Assembly: GCA_015486445.1 (NCBI GenBank)
Contig: WFRT01000303.1
Location: 1-9,517 of the forward strand
DNA length: 9,517 nucleotides
Reading direction: 5' to 3'
Source of the DNA: Pseudomonadota bacterium
Lineage (GTDB): Bacteria > Desulfobacterota > Anaeroferrophillalia > Anaeroferrophillales > Tharpellaceae
Shown: positions 1-6,479 of the stretch, one piece after another
Numbering within the stretch: position 1 is the first letter of the stretch
Layout: each line of letters opens with the position of its first letter
The notes under the pieces: generated by a model
The model's database searches: none
What the model was told of the DNA's origin: nothing
What the model saw: the letters and a program-made list of their open reading frames with translations, nothing else
Translations under genes and position numbers: made by a program

Positions 1-47
1 ATTCAGCCGCATACGGGGTCGGGCGCGGCTTTCCTTCGCTAGGCGTT

Positions 48-158
48 AAGATTTCTGTTTTTCCTTACGCTCGCTCCGCCCGCATTGCAAAACTCGCTAT
101 GCTCAGACAGTTGCAATGCTTATGGGCTCCCGCTCGCTGGGAAAAACAACGAAATCTT
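48..158. repeat. Long imperfect inverted repeat (hairpin element, REP/MITE-like)
   Basis: Four blocks pair in nested order: AAGATTTC (48-55) with GAAATCTT (151-158), GTTTTTCC (57-64) with GGAAAAAC (140-147), GCCC (78-81) with GGGC (124-127), and GCATTGCAA (82-90) with TTGCAATGC (111-119). That is 29 perfect base pairs around a 20-nt loop. Both arms also carry CGCTCGCT in direct orientation (68-75 and 131-138), and TCGCT occurs four times (36, 71, 94, 134). It lies in an intergenic gap and encodes no transposase. This architecture fits a dispersed palindromic repeat of the REP/REPIN or MITE kind, but a single copy in the window cannot prove dispersal. A structured RNA leader is the alternative. 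The palindrome itself is seen directly; its class is inferred. Confidence 0.65.
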
Positions 159-272
159 TCCGAAACCGCTCAGAAAAACCACCCCCGCCCCCTCCGGAAA
201 GAGGGGAGATAAAATTTAGCTGAATAGTTACAACAAAAAATGACTTCACAACCACCCAAAACAATCATTATC

Positions 273-278
273 AGAGGT
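273..278 (+). promoter_or_regulatory. Ribosome binding site of pyrG
   Basis: AGAGGT sits seven bases before the TTG at 286. It supports this uncommon start codon; no ATG or GTG in the frame lies nearby. Confidence 0.6.
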
Positions 279-285
279 TAACCAC

Positions 286-1929
286 TTGAAACCAAAGTAT
301 ATTTTTGTTACCGGCGGGGTCATCTCCTCCCTCGGCAAGGGGCTGGCCGCGGCCTCGCTCGGGGCCCTGCTCGAAGCCCGCAACCTGACGGTCGGGCTCC
401 AGAAGCTCGATCCCTATCTCAATGTCGACCCGGGCACCATGAGCCCTTTCCAGCACGGCGAAGTCTTCGTCACCGATGACGGGGCCGAAACCGATCTGGA
501 CCTGGGCCACTACGAACGTTTCACCCACACCCGGCTGACCCGCCACAGCAACTACACCTCGGGCAAGATCTACGACCAGGTGATTTCCAAGGAGCGGCGC
601 GGCGACTACCTCGGCGGCACCGTCCAGGTAATTCCCCACATCACCAACGAGATCAAGAACTGCATCCGCCAGTGGGCCGACAATATCGATGTCGCCATCG
701 TCGAGATCGGCGGCACCGTCGGTGACATCGAAAGCCAGCCGTTTCTCGAGGCCATTCGCCAGTTCCGTTATGATGTCGGGCCCCAGAACGTACTCTACAT
801 CCACCTCACCCTGGTCCCCTACATAAAAACCGCCGGGGAACTCAAGACCAAACCGACCCAGCACAGCGTCAAGGAACTCAGGCAGATCGGCATTCAGCCC
901 GACATCATCCTCTGCCGGGCCGACCGCGAACTTTCCCAGGAGATCAAGGACAAGATCTCGCTTTTCTGCAACACCAGCTCCGATGCCGTCTTTACCGCCC
1001 GCGACGTCGAAAGCATTTATGAGTGCCCGATGGCCCTGCACGAGGAAGGGGTTGATGAAAAGGTGGTTTCGCTGCTCAACATCTGGACCGGGGCCCCGCG
1101 GCTCAGCGCCTGGCGGGAAATTGTCCGCAAGATCAAGGAGCCGGCCGGCGAGGTCACCATCGGTATTGTCGGCAAATACATAGCCCTGACCGAGTCCTAT
1201 AAAAGCCTGAACGAAGCCCTGACCCACGGCGGGATTGCCAATGATGTCCGGGTCACACTCGAGTATATCGATGCCGAGGAGATTGAAGGCTGCGATGACG
1301 AGGTCCTGGCCGAACGGTTTGCCGGGGTAGACGGCTTCCTGATTCCGGGCGGCTTCGGCACCCGGGGGGTCGAAGGCAAGATCACGGCCGCGGGTTTCGC
1401 CCGGCGCCGCAAACTGCCGCTTTTCGGAATCTGCCTGGGCATGCAGTTGATGGTCGTCGAATTTGCCCGCAACGTGGCGGAAATCAACCTGGCCAACAGT
1501 GCCGAGTTCGCCCCCGACACCCCGGATCCGGTTTTTTATCTGCTCAAGGAGTGGACCAGCCCGGACGGCAGCACCACCTACACCCAGGACGAAAACAGCA
1601 ACAAGGGGGGTACCATGCGGCTGGGCTCCCACCCCTGCCGCCTGGTCAGGGGTTCCGGCGCCTGGCAGGCCTACAACCGGGCAGATGAAATCGCCGAGCG
1701 CCACCGGCATCGCTACGAGTTCAACAACCGCTACCGGGCCCGGCTGGAAGAAAAGGGACTCAAGATAACCGGCACCCACCTGCACCACGACCTGGTGGAA
1801 ATTGTTGAAATCGATCAACACCCCTGGTACCTGGGTTGCCAGTTCCACCCCGAGTTTACCTCGAAACCGATGTCGCCGCACCCCCTGTTCGTGGCTTTTA
1901 TCGCCGCGGCCAAAACCCAGCATGGTTAG
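286..1929 (+). CDS. pyrG: CTP synthase (glutamine-hydrolysing)
   Basis: This enzyme makes CTP from UTP, ATP and glutamine in the cytoplasm, the last step of de novo pyrimidine nucleotide synthesis. At 547 residues it matches the family length (E. coli 545). The N-terminal synthase domain (about 1-270) opens with the signature KYIFVTGGVISSLGKG and continues with LDPYLNVDPGTMSPFQHGEV. The C-terminal class I glutamine amidotransferase domain (about 290-545) has an oxyanion loop GGFGTRG, the nucleophile Cys383 in GICLGMQ, and the His521/Glu523 pair in FHPEF, so the full catalytic triad is present. Translation starts at TTG, supported by the preceding AGAGGT. Codon use is strongly GC-ending. It heads the Kdo/LPS-transport gene string; the likely link is that CMP-Kdo synthetase consumes CTP. 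Identification is secure. Confidence 0.98.
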   Translation: MKPKYIFVTGGVISSLGKGLAAASLGALLEARNLTVGLQKLDPYLNVDPGTMSPFQHGEVFVTDDGAETDLDLGHYERFTHTRLTRHSNYTSGKIYDQVISKERRGDYLGGTVQVIPHITNEIKNCIRQWADNIDVAIVEIGGTVGDIESQPFLEAIRQFRYDVGPQNVLYIHLTLVPYIKTAGELKTKPTQHSVKELRQIGIQPDIILCRADRELSQEIKDKISLFCNTSSDAVFTARDVESIYECPMALHEEGVDEKVVSLLNIWTGAPRLSAWREIVRKIKEPAGEVTIGIVGKYIALTESYKSLNEALTHGGIANDVRVTLEYIDAEEIEGCDDEVLAERFAGVDGFLIPGGFGTRGVEGKITAAGFARRRKLPLFGICLGMQLMVVEFARNVAEINLANSAEFAPDTPDPVFYLLKEWTSPDGSTTYTQDENSNKGGTMRLGSHPCRLVRGSGAWQAYNRADEIAERHRHRYEFNNRYRARLEEKGLKITGTHLHHDLVEIVEIDQHPWYLGCQFHPEFTSKPMSPHPLFVAFIAAAKTQHG

Positions 1930-1954
1930 AAATGACGCCGCCGAGACGCTTCGC

Positions 1955-1962
1955 GGTGAGGT
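1955..1962 (+). promoter_or_regulatory. Ribosome binding site favouring the kdsA start at 1973
   Basis: GGTGAGGT lies ten bases before the ATG at 1973. It favours this start over the in-frame ATG at 1922, which overlaps the end of pyrG by eight bases and would add 17 residues that look unlike the family. Confidence 0.45.
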
Positions 1963-1972
1963 TCCGGTCAAG

Positions 1973-2800
1973 ATGCCAGGTCAAAAACTCGTTGTCACCC
2001 CGCATGTTTCTATCGGGAAAGCCTCCGAACTGGCCCTGATTGCCGGACCCTGCGTCCTTGAAGATCTCGACACGGCCTTAAAGATTGCCGAAACCTGTCT
2101 CTCCATCTGCCGCCGGCTTGGACTTCCCTATATTTTCAAGGCCTCTTTCGACAAGGCCAACCGCTCGAGTATCGACTCTTACCGGGGCCCCGGGCTGGAG
2201 CCGGGACTGGCCATGCTGGCAGCCGTCAAGGATACCTTTGCGATCCCGATAACAACCGACATCCACGCTCCGGAACAGGCCGGAATTGTTTCTGAAGTAG
2301 CTGATATAATTCAGATACCGGCTTTTTTGTGTCGCCAGACAGATCTCCTGGTGGCGGCCGGCAGAAGCGGCCGGGTAGTCAACATAAAAAAAGGACAGTT
2401 CATGGCTCCGGGGGACATGGGAACCCTGGTCGACAAGGTTGCTTCCACCGGGAACCAGCGCATTCTGCTGACCGAAAGGGGAACGACTTTCGGCTACAAC
2501 AACCTGGTTGTCGATTTCCGTTCTCTTCCCCTGCTGGCGATGACCGGCTGCCCGGTCGTCTTTGACGCCACCCACTCGGTCCAGCTCCCGGCCGGGCGCG
2601 GCAAAATTTCGGGCGGCGACCGGACTATGATCCCCACCCTGGCGGCCGCCGCAGTCGCGGCCGGGGCGGACGCGATTTTCATGGAGGTCCATCCGGAACC
2701 CGAAAAGGCCTTGTGCGATGGCGCCAATTCGCTGCCGCTGGCCGAACTCGAACCCCTGCTGGCCCGACTGAAAAACCTGAAGCAGGCGGCCTGGAACTGA
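1973..2800 (+). CDS. kdsA: 3-deoxy-8-phosphooctulonate synthase (Kdo-8-phosphate synthase)
   Basis: KdsA condenses phosphoenolpyruvate with arabinose-5-phosphate to Kdo-8-phosphate, the committed step to the Kdo sugar of LPS inner core. The 275 residues form one TIM-barrel DAHP/KDO8P synthase domain. Family landmarks in order: LALIAGPCVLED (about 20-31), KASFDKANRSS, TTDIHAPEQA, IQIPAFLCRQTDLL, NIKKGQFMAPGDM, LTERGTTFGYNNLVVDFRSL, FDATHSVQLP and MEVHPEPEKALCDGANSLPL. Cys27 in the AGPC motif is the metal ligand of the metal-dependent class, as in Aquifex; the metal-independent E. coli type has Asn there. The start at 1973 rests on family alignment and the upstream GGTGAGGT. An alternative ATG at 1922 would overlap pyrG. 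The gene begins 43 bp after pyrG and ends 17 bp before kdsD, consistent with one operon. Confidence 0.97.
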   Translation: MPGQKLVVTPHVSIGKASELALIAGPCVLEDLDTALKIAETCLSICRRLGLPYIFKASFDKANRSSIDSYRGPGLEPGLAMLAAVKDTFAIPITTDIHAPEQAGIVSEVADIIQIPAFLCRQTDLLVAAGRSGRVVNIKKGQFMAPGDMGTLVDKVASTGNQRILLTERGTTFGYNNLVVDFRSLPLLAMTGCPVVFDATHSVQLPAGRGKISGGDRTMIPTLAAAAVAAGADAIFMEVHPEPEKALCDGANSLPLAELEPLLARLKNLKQAAWN

Positions 2801-2817
2801 GCCCCCAAACTGAGCCG

Positions 2818-3816
2818 ATGGAAAGTGATTGTAACAATTTGGATAACCAGGAAATAATCAGGTACGGTCGTCAGGCCGTAGCGGTTGAGGCCGCGGCCCT
2901 GAACGAACTGGAAAAACGGCTGGATGAACGTTTTGCCCGGACGGTCGCATTAATCTCGGCCTGCCGGGGAAAGGTTGTGCTGACCGGCATCGGGAAATCG
3001 GGGATTATCTGCCGCAAGATAGCCGCCACCCTGGCCAGCACCGGCACCCCGGCCATCTTTCTGCATCCGACCGAAGGCCTGCACGGCGATCTGGGCATCC
3101 TTAGCCGGGATGACCTGGTTATTGCGATCTCCTACAGCGGCGTAACCGAAGAATTGATCAAGATTGTTCCTTCCTTAAAACGCCAGGGGCTGCCGCTGCT
3201 GGCCTTTACCGCCAATGCCGAAAGCGAGCTGGCCCGGGCCAGTGACTTGGTCCTCGACATTTCCACCAAAAAGGAGGCCTGCCCGCTGGGGCTTGCGCCA
3301 ACCGCCAGCACCACGGTAACCCTTGCCCTGGGAGACGCACTGGCGGTGGCGTTGTTGGCGGCCCGGGGCTTCAAACCAGAAGATTTTGCCTTGCGTCACC
3401 CGGGCGGAACTCTCGGTCGAAGACTGCTTTTGAAGGTCTCTGACATCATGCATAGCCTGGAGGAAACCCCCCTGGTCGATCATAAAGTCAGCCTGCAGGA
3501 AGCTTTGCTGGAAATGACCGGCAAAGGTTTCGGCGTAACCGGAATCATCGATACCCGAAAGCTGCGCCTTGTGGGGGTGATTACCGATGGCGATCTGCGC
3601 CGCTTTTTGACCCGATACCCCGATCCGCTGAACCTGCCGGTATCTTCCCTGATGACTCCTGACCCCAAAACGATCGGCCCTGATGAACTGGCGGCCACGG
3701 CCTTAAAACGCATGCAGGATGCGAAAATAACTTCGCTTTTTATCCTCTCGCCCGAGACCCGCCACCCCCTTGGCATAATCCATCTCCACGATCTTTTGCG
3801 GGCCGGCGTTGTTTAA
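2818..3816 (+). CDS. kdsD: D-arabinose-5-phosphate isomerase (KdsD/KpsF family)
   Basis: This enzyme interconverts ribulose-5-phosphate and arabinose-5-phosphate, supplying the substrate of KdsA. The 332 residues match E. coli KdsD (328). An N-terminal SIS sugar-isomerase domain (about 40-180) carries GIGKSG with Lys60, HPTEGLHGDLG with His89, a Glu pair at 111-112 in SGVTEEL, Glu153 in KKEACPLGLAPTAST, and His194 in RHPGGTLGRRL. These correspond to the known active-site residues of the E. coli enzyme. Two CBS domains follow (about 205-265 and 275-330), containing ITDGDLRRFL and PLGIIHLHDLL. The ATG at 2818 is 17 bp after the kdsA stop with only a weak ribosome site, so translation may depend on coupling. 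An in-frame ATG at 2713, inside kdsA, is not credible. KpsF/GutQ-type paralogues share this architecture, but the context favours the LPS role. Confidence 0.96.
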   Translation: MESDCNNLDNQEIIRYGRQAVAVEAAALNELEKRLDERFARTVALISACRGKVVLTGIGKSGIICRKIAATLASTGTPAIFLHPTEGLHGDLGILSRDDLVIAISYSGVTEELIKIVPSLKRQGLPLLAFTANAESELARASDLVLDISTKKEACPLGLAPTASTTVTLALGDALAVALLAARGFKPEDFALRHPGGTLGRRLLLKVSDIMHSLEETPLVDHKVSLQEALLEMTGKGFGVTGIIDTRKLRLVGVITDGDLRRFLTRYPDPLNLPVSSLMTPDPKTIGPDELAATALKRMQDAKITSLFILSPETRHPLGIIHLHDLLRAGVV

Positions 3817-3877
3817 GAACCATGGTTGTCTTTTCCCGGCTTTAGCCGTACCATATAACAAACAAGCGAATTAAAAA
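3817..3877 (+). other. kdsD-kdsC spacer with two short palindromes
   Basis: This 61-bp gap holds a perfect palindrome AACCATGGTT (3818-3827) and a small hairpin CGGC-TTTA-GCCG (3837-3848). TATAAC (3854-3859) resembles a -10 box, with a poor TTTTCC 17 bp upstream. No T-run follows the hairpin, so it is not a recognisable terminator. An internal promoter for kdsC is possible but weakly supported. Confidence 0.3.
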
Positions 3878-4411
3878 ATGAATGAGACGCTGATCGACAA
3901 GCTGAAACCGCTCAAGGCCTTGATAATGGATGTTGACGGAGTTTTGACCGATGGGCGCATTGTAATTGACAACCAGGGCAACGAGGCGAAATCATTCGAT
4001 GTCCGCGACGGTCATGGCTTAAAACTGCTGCAGCGCGGCGGTATTACTACGGCACTTTTGACCGGTCGCTACTCCCGCATCGTCAAACTGCGGGCTGCGG
4101 AGCTCGGCATCGCCATTGTCCATCAGCGAAGTCATGACAAGCTCGCATCCTACCGCCTGATTGCCCGACACCTGCAGCTTGAAGACTCTGAAATTGCTTA
4201 TATCGGAGACGATCTGGTTGACATTCCCGTGCTCAAACGGGTGGGCTTTGCGGCAACCGTTGCCGATGCCGTACCGGAAGTGGTCCGGATTGCCGACTGG
4301 CAGTCCCGGTTACCCGGAGGACGCGGCGCGGTACGGGAACTCTGCCAGCTTATTCTTAAGGCCCAGGGGAAGTGGGATTCATTGACGGGCCGTTATTACC
4401 GGGAGAACTGA
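3878..4411 (+). CDS. kdsC: 3-deoxy-D-manno-octulosonate 8-phosphate phosphatase (HAD family)
   Basis: KdsC hydrolyses Kdo-8-phosphate to Kdo and phosphate, the step after KdsA. It is a 177-residue cap-less HAD phosphatase, a family whose members work as tetramers (E. coli protein 188 residues). Motif I is MDVDGVLTDG, with nucleophile Asp18 and acid/base Asp20. DVRDGHGLKLL follows, then motif II LLTGR, a conserved Lys in RSHDKLASY, and motif IV YIGDDLVDIPVL. The C-terminal GGRGAVRELCQLIL is also typical of KdsC. The ATG at 3878 has only an AT-rich stretch and no clear Shine-Dalgarno sequence in front of it. The 61-bp spacer to kdsD is larger than most gaps in the group, so a separate promoter is conceivable. 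With kdsD and kdsA it completes the route from ribulose-5-phosphate to free Kdo. Confidence 0.96.
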   Translation: MNETLIDKLKPLKALIMDVDGVLTDGRIVIDNQGNEAKSFDVRDGHGLKLLQRGGITTALLTGRYSRIVKLRAAELGIAIVHQRSHDKLASYRLIARHLQLEDSEIAYIGDDLVDIPVLKRVGFAATVADAVPEVVRIADWQSRLPGGRGAVRELCQLILKAQGKWDSLTGRYYREN

Positions 4412-4486
4412 GACCGGTTGTTTTTCTCTTTTGGCCTCCTTCGGTTTTCACAAGTCACGCCATCACTTTACACCAAACTGACAAAT

Positions 4487-5101
4487 TTGAAAAAACTACT
4501 TATTCTCTTTACCGCCCTGCTCATCCTGGCCAGCGGTGGTATTTATCTTTATCGCTCCTACCTGGCTGGATTGAGCCCCTCCGAGGTTGTCGAGCACCTG
4601 CCGGAAATTGCCAAAAACCTTGAGTTTGAACTTGACAACGTGCGCTATACCCACACCCGGTCCGGGGTAAAAAAATGGGAATTGAGCACCCACAAGGCCA
4701 AGCGTATCAAAGGCCAGGGTAAAATTATTCTGGAAGGCGTGGAGGCCTGGATCTTTTCCGGCGGCAAACTGAAAAATGATACTCATATTCTGGCCAACCA
4801 GGGCAGTTACCTGGTCAAAACCGGCGACATCAGCCTCAGTGGCAGGATCCGGATTGTCAACAAGGATTTTACAATTACCACTGAGCATCTTGATTACTTC
4901 GAATCCCGGAACCAGATAATCGCTTACGGGAAGCTGCTGGTCAAAAACGACTCCCTGGTTATCAAGGCAAACCGGGCGAAGATTGACCTTAAAGCCCAGT
5001 TAATTCATTTTTCCGGGGGGGTGCGGACCACGATCAACCTTGACACGCTGAAAAACGGTTGGCCGGCCCTGAAAACTTCGTCTCGGGCCAGGGCAAAGTA
5101 A
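4487..5101 (+). CDS. lptC: LPS export ABC transporter periplasmic protein LptC
   Basis: LptC is a bitopic inner-membrane protein that receives LPS from the LptB2FG transporter and passes it to LptA. With a TTG start at 4487 the protein has 204 residues. It begins MKKLLILFTALLILASGG, a single N-terminal membrane span (about 4-23) with a very short cytoplasmic tail, as in the family. The rest is a beta-rich periplasmic domain with typical LptC landmarks: KWELSTHKAKR, ILANQGSYLVKTGDISLSG and ITTEHLDYF. The start is uncertain. An in-frame TTG at 4418, preceded by GGGAG at 4401-4405, would add 23 residues before the span; I prefer 4487 because the family usually starts just before the membrane segment. 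No clear ribosome site precedes 4487. Third codon positions are visibly more AT-rich than in pyrG. LptC sequences diverge strongly, so position between kdsC and lptA is important support. Confidence 0.9.
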   Translation: MKKLLILFTALLILASGGIYLYRSYLAGLSPSEVVEHLPEIAKNLEFELDNVRYTHTRSGVKKWELSTHKAKRIKGQGKIILEGVEAWIFSGGKLKNDTHILANQGSYLVKTGDISLSGRIRIVNKDFTITTEHLDYFESRNQIIAYGKLLVKNDSLVIKANRAKIDLKAQLIHFSGGVRTTINLDTLKNGWPALKTSSRARAK

Positions 5102-5190
5102 TTTTGCCACTTAAAGCACAATAATTTTAGGTCTTTACCTGCAAACCACCAGGACTGCCTGCATCACCACTCTAACCTTTTGGTATTATT

Positions 5191-5757
5191 ATGAAAAGTC
5201 ATCACACAGCAAGGAAGGCGGAAATCTTTGACCGGGCTTCCACTCTACTGCTCTGGTTTTTCGTTGGGCTCCTGTTAAGCCTGAACTGCCCAGCGGTTTC
5301 CAGGGCGCAATCCGACAATACGGCACTTTTCGGCAACCGCAAGGATCCGGTTAACGTTGTTTCCGACACCCTTGACTTTGACCAGAAAAAGCAGGTGGCC
5401 ACTTTTACCGGCAATGTCAGTGCCCGCCAGGCCGATACCACCTTGACCTGCGAAAGGCTGAAAATTTATTTTACCGATCCGGGTAAAAAGCTCAAGGAGA
5501 TCGTCGCTACCGGCAAGAAGGTTGTCATAAAGCTCCAGCAGAAAAAGGGAATTTGTCGCAAGATGCATTATTATGCTGATGACAGGAAGATTGTTTTAAG
5601 CGGAAATCCTTCGCTCGATGACGGGAAGAATATTATAACCGGCGAAACTATTACCTTTTTTCTAGACCAAAAGCGCAGTGTAGTTAAAAGCGGCAAGAAC
5701 AGAAGAGTGAAAACAACAATTTTCCCGGGACAGAAAAACGGATTGGGGTGGCAATGA
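5191..5757 (+). CDS. lptA: LPS transport periplasmic protein LptA (OstA-like)
   Basis: LptA subunits form the beta-jellyroll bridge that carries LPS across the periplasm from LptC to LptD. The 188 residues begin with a long basic n-region and a hydrophobic stretch LLLWFFVGLLLSLNC, then a probable signal-peptidase site near AVSRA-QS (about residues 39-40). The mature part opens with DPVNVVSDTLDFDQKKQVA and TFTGNVSARQADTTLTCERL, the hallmark of the OstA/LptA domain, and continues with LKEIVATGKKVVI and NIITGETITFFLD. E. coli LptA has 185 residues. The 89-bp gap after lptC contains no recognisable gene. The ATG at 5191 has no obvious Shine-Dalgarno sequence (TTTTGGTATTATT precedes it), which is unusual. 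Its stop overlaps the lptB start as ATGA, indicating translational coupling. Confidence 0.95.
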   Translation: MKSHHTARKAEIFDRASTLLLWFFVGLLLSLNCPAVSRAQSDNTALFGNRKDPVNVVSDTLDFDQKKQVATFTGNVSARQADTTLTCERLKIYFTDPGKKLKEIVATGKKVVIKLQQKKGICRKMHYYADDRKIVLSGNPSLDDGKNIITGETITFFLDQKRSVVKSGKNRRVKTTIFPGQKNGLGWQ

Positions 5758-6479
5758 GCAACCGTCTGGTCGTCAAAGAAATCGTCAAGTCCTATCAGAA
5801 GCGCACGGTTGTCAATCGCGTCTCCATGGTTCTCGAAGCGGAGCGCGTCGTCGGCCTTTTGGGCCCTAACGGGGCGGGCAAGACCACCTCTTTTTACATG
5901 GTCGTGGGTTTGCTGAAGCCGGACTCCGGAACCCTTTTGTTAAACGACCATGATATAACGGCCCTGACCCTGCCGCAGCGGGCCCGCATGGGTATCAGTT
6001 ACCTGCCGCAGGAAGCCTCGGTGTTTCGCAAGCTTACCGTGGAAGACAACCTGCTGGCGATCATTCAGACACTGAGATTGTCAAAGAAGGAGGAAAGAAG
6101 GCGGCTTGATGAAATGTTGAACCGATTCGGGCTTGACAAGATTCGCAAAAACCGGGCCTATACGGTTTCCGGCGGCGAACGCCGCCGGGTGGAGATTGCC
6201 CGGGCCCTGGTCATTGACCCGAAGTTCATCCTGCTTGACGAGCCCTTTGCCGGGATCGACCCGCTGGCTGTCAACGATATCCAGCTAATCATTACCCAGC
6301 TTAAATCGCAAGGCATCGGAGTTCTGATTTCCGATCACAATGTCCGCGAGACCCTGGGAATTTGCGACTATGCCTACATCATGGACCAGGGATCGATCCT
6401 GGAAGAAGGCCCTCCCGACAAGGTCATAGCCAGCCCCCGGGCGCGGAAAATCTATTTGGGAGAAGATTTTCGCCTGTAG
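5754..6479 (+). CDS. lptB: LPS export ABC transporter ATP-binding protein LptB
   Basis: LptB is the cytoplasmic ATPase of the LptB2FG complex that extracts LPS from the inner membrane. Its 241 residues equal E. coli LptB, and key positions coincide: Walker A GPNGAGKTT with Lys43, signature VSGGERRRVEIARAL (138-152), Walker B ILLDEPFAG with Asp162/Glu163, and H-loop His195 in SDHNVRETL. The LptB-specific YLPQEASVFRKL and the C-terminal end YLGEDFRL are both present. The ATG at 5754 overlaps the lptA stop; an alternative GTG at 5748 adds two residues. The membrane partners LptF and LptG are not in the window. The final 28 bp, which encode the conserved C-terminus, overlap the end of the convergent glycosyltransferase gene. 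In Geobacter-like gene orders rpoN usually follows lptB; it does not here. Confidence 0.98.
   Translation: MSNRLVVKEIVKSYQKRTVVNRVSMVLEAERVVGLLGPNGAGKTTSFYMVVGLLKPDSGTLLLNDHDITALTLPQRARMGISYLPQEASVFRKLTVEDNLLAIIQTLRLSKKEERRRLDEMLNRFGLDKIRKNRAYTVSGGERRRVEIARALVIDPKFILLDEPFAGIDPLAVNDIQLIITQLKSQGIGVLISDHNVRETLGICDYAYIMDQGSILEEGPPDKVIASPRARKIYLGEDFRL

Larger units (their letters stand above)
1..285. other. Non-coding region upstream of pyrG
   Basis: No supportable gene lies here. The left part (1-47) is GC-rich and contains TTCCTTCGCT (31-40), which is echoed with one extra base at 61-71. A large inverted repeat follows at 48-158 and is listed separately. A second, smaller hairpin is possible at 189-206 (CCCCTC, six-base loop, GAGGGG), but no T-run follows it on the + strand, so it does not look like an intrinsic terminator. 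From about 207 to 285 the sequence becomes AT-rich, as expected for a promoter and leader. I could not find a convincing -35/-10 pair at a sensible distance from the pyrG ribosome binding site. The only longish + strand reading frame (99-212, 37 codons) lies mostly inside the repeat and is probably accidental. Confidence 0.7.

Noticed and set aside
189..206. CCCCTC/GAGGGG hairpin as a terminator
   Set aside because: No T-run follows on the + strand, and on the - strand the nearest T-run is too far from the stem.
99..212. 37-codon + strand ORF beginning MLRQLQCLW
   Set aside because: It starts in the loop of the inverted repeat and runs through its right arm, has no ribosome site and looks like translated repeat sequence.
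245..271. TTCACA and CATTAT as a pyrG promoter
   Set aside because: Transcription would start at or past the ribosome binding site at 273-278, so it could not serve the TTG at 286; spacing is also short.
271..1971. Continuous 566-codon open frame on the strand opposite pyrG
   Set aside because: It lies exactly antisense to a fully conserved enzyme. Long antisense frames arise when G/C-ending codons remove stops, and the translation has no recognisable domain.
3831..3859. TTTTCC-17-TATAAC as a promoter for kdsC
   Set aside because: The -10 is fair but the -35 matches poorly, so a single occurrence is not convincing.
6446..6471. GAAAATC/GATTTTC hairpin as a bidirectional terminator between the convergent genes
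   Set aside because: The stem is short, the loop is 12 nt and neither strand has a U-run after it; it also lies in conserved LptB coding sequence.
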